DNA of 7,833 nt. Origin: Desulfofustis sp. Its GTDB lineage: Bacteria; Desulfobacterota; Desulfobulbia; Desulfobulbales; Desulfocapsaceae. Below the pieces are notes generated by a model that saw nothing but the letters and a program-made list of their open reading frames with translations, was not told the DNA's origin and did no database searches. Both the position numbers and the translations under genes were made by a program. This document shows, in pieces, positions 6,416 to 7,833 of the stretch (position 1 is the first letter of the stretch; each line of letters begins with the position of its first letter). The DNA lies in assembly GCA_030604345.1 (NCBI GenBank), contig JAUVWB010000065.1:1-7833 (forward strand), given 5' to 3'.

Positions 6416-7383
6416 AGACCGAATTCCGTGACGATATCCACCGGACGACCGGTCTGGGAGGAACGCAGGCAGGCATGCGCCAGCACCACTGCCACGAGCC
6501 CATCCTCACCGGTTATCGGATTCGAACCTTCGCCGGCAAGAAACCGTCGCCAGTCCTGCAGAAGAGACGGGATGGTCGGGGTGGGAGGGAAGTCGGCAAC
6601 GATGGTTGCTGTCGTACCGGTCAGTCGACGGACGTGGCCATGCACCTGGTCTCCATGCACTTGTGCAGCCGAGCAGACAAATTCATAACGGCCGCTGCGA
6701 CCGCTGCTCAACTTGCTCACTTCGATCAGGCCGGTGACACCGTTTTCCATCTCGACACGGATCTGGGCCAGATCCTCGAGCTGTCCGGCACGTTCCCGAC
6801 TGCACCACGCCTGCAATCGCCGCACCCGCAAGCCGGTGATGAAGCTGAGCGCGTCGAACACATGCACGGCGATATGCAGGGTGATACCGGCTCCGGCAAC
6901 GGCGGGCTCATCCAACCAGGACAAGGTGGACGGTTCGATGCGCTGATTGGCGTAGATGGTATGCAATCGTCCCTGCTCCGGCACGATCTCGCGTAACCGC
7001 CTGATGACCGGGTTATAGCGCAGGGTCTGGGCGATCGTCAGCGGAACACCGGCTGCCCGCATGGATCGCACCAGTTCGACTCCGGTACCGACATCGACGG
7101 CCAACGGTTTCTCCAGCAACAGCGGTTTGCCGTGCCGGGCGCAGCAGTGGGCTATTTCCCGGTTGAGGATCGGCGGCACAGCTGCTATAACCGCCTCCAC
7201 ATCCTTGTCGCGCACCAGTTCACGCCAATCGGGAAACCAGCGACAGCCCCAGTTTTCGGCCTGTTTCCCACCGTACTCGGCACGCCTGGACAGCGCCGAC
7301 AGCTTCAGTTCCGGGCAATCGTTGACAATATGTTTCGCATACCGGCTACCGTGCCGCCCGGTGCCGACGATCCCGATCTTCAT
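6412..7383 (-). CDS. Gfo/Idh/MocA family NAD(P)-dependent oxidoreductase
   Basis: The 323-residue protein has an N-terminal Rossmann fold (MKIGIVGTGRHGSRYA, GxGxxG at 7-12) and the family signature LLLEKPLAVD (88-97) with the catalytic lysine K92. The C-terminal alpha/beta domain (about 120-310) carries the motif GAGITLHIAVHVFDAL (164-179). The usual aspartate (as in LLDIGVH) is replaced by H170, while H174 is kept. Such enzymes oxidise or reduce sugars, sugar nucleotides or inositols; the substrate cannot be assigned. I chose ATG 7383 because the Rossmann strand starts there; an upstream ATG at 7413 in the same frame would add ten residues that do not fit the fold. The start overlaps the stop of the 7380-7754 frame as ATGA. 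No signal peptide is seen. Confidence 0.93.
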   Translation of the reverse strand: MKIGIVGTGRHGSRYAKHIVNDCPELKLSALSRRAEYGGKQAENWGCRWFPDWRELVRDKDVEAVIAAVPPILNREIAHCCARHGKPLLLEKPLAVDVGTGVELVRSMRAAGVPLTIAQTLRYNPVIRRLREIVPEQGRLHTIYANQRIEPSTLSWLDEPAVAGAGITLHIAVHVFDALSFITGLRVRRLQAWCSRERAGQLEDLAQIRVEMENGVTGLIEVSKLSSGRSGRYEFVCSAAQVHGDQVHGHVRRLTGTTATIVADFPPTPTIPSLLQDWRRFLAGEGSNPITGEDGLVAVVLAHACLRSSQTGRPVDIVTEFGL

Positions 7384-7754
7384 GGCTTGACCGCCACCCG
7401 TCGCTGGACGCAAGCGCCTTGCTCCTGAACAGAGCTCGCCGGTTTGACGCCCGTTGTCACAGGAGCTGTTTCAGGTGATGCAGCAGACGGCAGAGATGCC
7501 CCTCCAGGACAAGACAGGTGTAGCGCAACGAAACCGGACGGAGACGCGGACGCAACAGCCACCCGGAAGAAGATCACATAACCGGCCACACAAAGCGATC
7601 CGACCAGCAAAAGAAGAAGGGTCCCGTAGCTGATCAGCCGGCCGATGGTAAACCGCCGCGACGTCTTCGATCGTCGGCCCCTGCCGCGAGATGCTGTCGC
7701 GTTTTTTTTTTTTTTAGTTAACGAAGTAGTCGCCCAAAGTGTACACCACTCCAC
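7380..7754 (-). CDS. Hypothetical single-pass membrane protein with poly-A tract near its start
   Basis: I do not recognise this 124-residue frame. It begins at GTG 7754, directly after an in-frame TGA, and there is no better start. Residues 14-40 are strongly basic (KKKKNATASRGRGRRSK, then SRR), followed by one hydrophobic segment (about 43-68, LISYGTLLLLLVGSLCVAGY). The rest is a Ser/Ala/Pro-rich tail with two cysteines. By the positive-inside rule the N-terminus would be cytoplasmic and the tail periplasmic. The basic-then-membrane start recalls the N-terminus of class A penicillin-binding proteins, but nothing of their catalytic domains follows. In favour: the ATGA overlap with the oxidoreductase gene. 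Against: no ribosome site, a GTG start just after a stop, and a tail composition typical of non-coding frames. It could be a remnant or have a wrong start. If it is not real, 7384-7833 is essentially non-coding apart from the hairpins listed. Confidence 0.45.
   Translation of the reverse strand: MEWCTLWATTSLTKKKKNATASRGRGRRSKTSRRFTIGRLISYGTLLLLLVGSLCVAGYVIFFRVAVASASPSGFVALHLSCPGGASLPSAASPETAPVTTGVKPASSVQEQGACVQRRVAVKP
7685..7715 (+). terminator. Possible plus-strand terminator inside the 5' end of a minus-strand frame
   Basis: CGCGA (7685-7689) and TCGCG (7697-7701) form a 5-bp GC-rich stem with a 7-base loop, followed at once by 14 T (7702-7715). The shape is that of a rho-independent terminator for rightward transcription, although the stem is short. 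No plus-strand gene lies nearby. It could only stop antisense read-through coming from dgkA, which has no terminator of its own. Confidence 0.4.
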
Positions 7755-7770
7755 TCAACCGTTCCGCGTC

Positions 7771-7813
7771 AAAACAAAACCACCCCGACCCCCCCAAAAA
7801 TAACGGGCCGGGG
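7771..7813 (-). terminator. Terminator for a minus-strand gene beyond the right edge
   Basis: On the minus strand CCCCGGCCC (7813-7805) pairs with GGGTCGGGG (7791-7783) as nine pairs including one G-U wobble, around a 13-base loop, then UGGUUUUGUUUU (7782-7771). On the plus strand the wobble becomes an A-C mismatch and no T-run follows, so the direction is clear. It implies that a leftward gene ends just outside the window and that the 7754 frame starts a new transcription unit. Confidence 0.6.
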
Positions 7814-7833
7814 GGTAGCAAGGACAGGAAAAC

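Noticed and set aside
7384..7413. Upstream ATG at 7413 as the start of the Gfo/Idh/MocA gene
   Set aside because: The first Rossmann strand begins at the 7383 ATG; the ten extra residues (MRPATGGGQA) do not fit the fold, and the ATGA overlap supports 7383.
7715..7833. 39-codon minus-strand open frame running from the right edge to TAA at the poly-A tract, as the end of an upstream gene
   Set aside because: It runs through the terminator hairpin and its homopolymers (C6, G7), has no recognisable motif and is short enough to be chance; it cannot be fully excluded without the sequence to the right.

Overview
The window is a GC-rich bacterial chromosome segment (roughly 55-60% G+C by eye). It has no mobile elements, RNA genes or CRISPR arrays. 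The gene content fits an anaerobic Gram-negative bacterium: a cytoplasmic molybdopterin oxidoreductase, a DgkA-type diacylglycerol kinase, a truncated GlmU and a formyltransferase-only PurH. A member of Desulfobacterota (Desulfobulbaceae-like) is my best guess, but this is an impression from gene types and not a proven assignment.

Layout. (1) Positions 1-2023, minus strand: a large DMSO-reductase-family molybdopterin oxidoreductase, cut by the left edge after 674 codons. (2) 2024-2170: a divergent intergenic region with a perfect 6-bp inverted repeat and a possible minus-strand -10 element. (3) 2171-3825, plus strand: a two-gene unit, a UPF0316 (DUF5698/DUF2179) membrane protein followed 17 bp later by a GlmU-type uridylyltransferase whose acetyltransferase half is missing. 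A hairpin with a T-rich tail ends this unit. (4) A strong sigma70-like promoter (TTGGCA-17-TATAGT) at 3863-3891 starts a compact four-gene plus-strand unit running to 6415: AICAR formyltransferase, PqqD-like protein, lasso-peptide-B2-like transglutaminase-fold peptidase, and diacylglycerol kinase. Spacings are +20, -17 and -10 bp. (5) 6412-7754, minus strand: a Gfo/Idh/MocA oxidoreductase preceded by, and overlapping (ATGA), a doubtful small membrane protein whose 5' end carries a run of 14 A. (6) 7771-7813: a terminator oriented for a minus-strand gene lying beyond the right edge.

How the genes work together. The purine step enzyme and the kinase have housekeeping roles. Between them sits a pair built like the leader-binding protein (B1/RRE) and leader peptidase (B2) of lasso peptide systems. 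No lasso cyclase (asparagine-synthetase-like) and no recognisable precursor is in the window. This embedded B1/B2 pair is the most interesting item here. The short GlmU and the short PurH form a second theme: two normally bifunctional enzymes each present with one half only, which implies the missing activities (glucosamine-1-phosphate acetylation, IMP cyclohydrolase) are encoded elsewhere.
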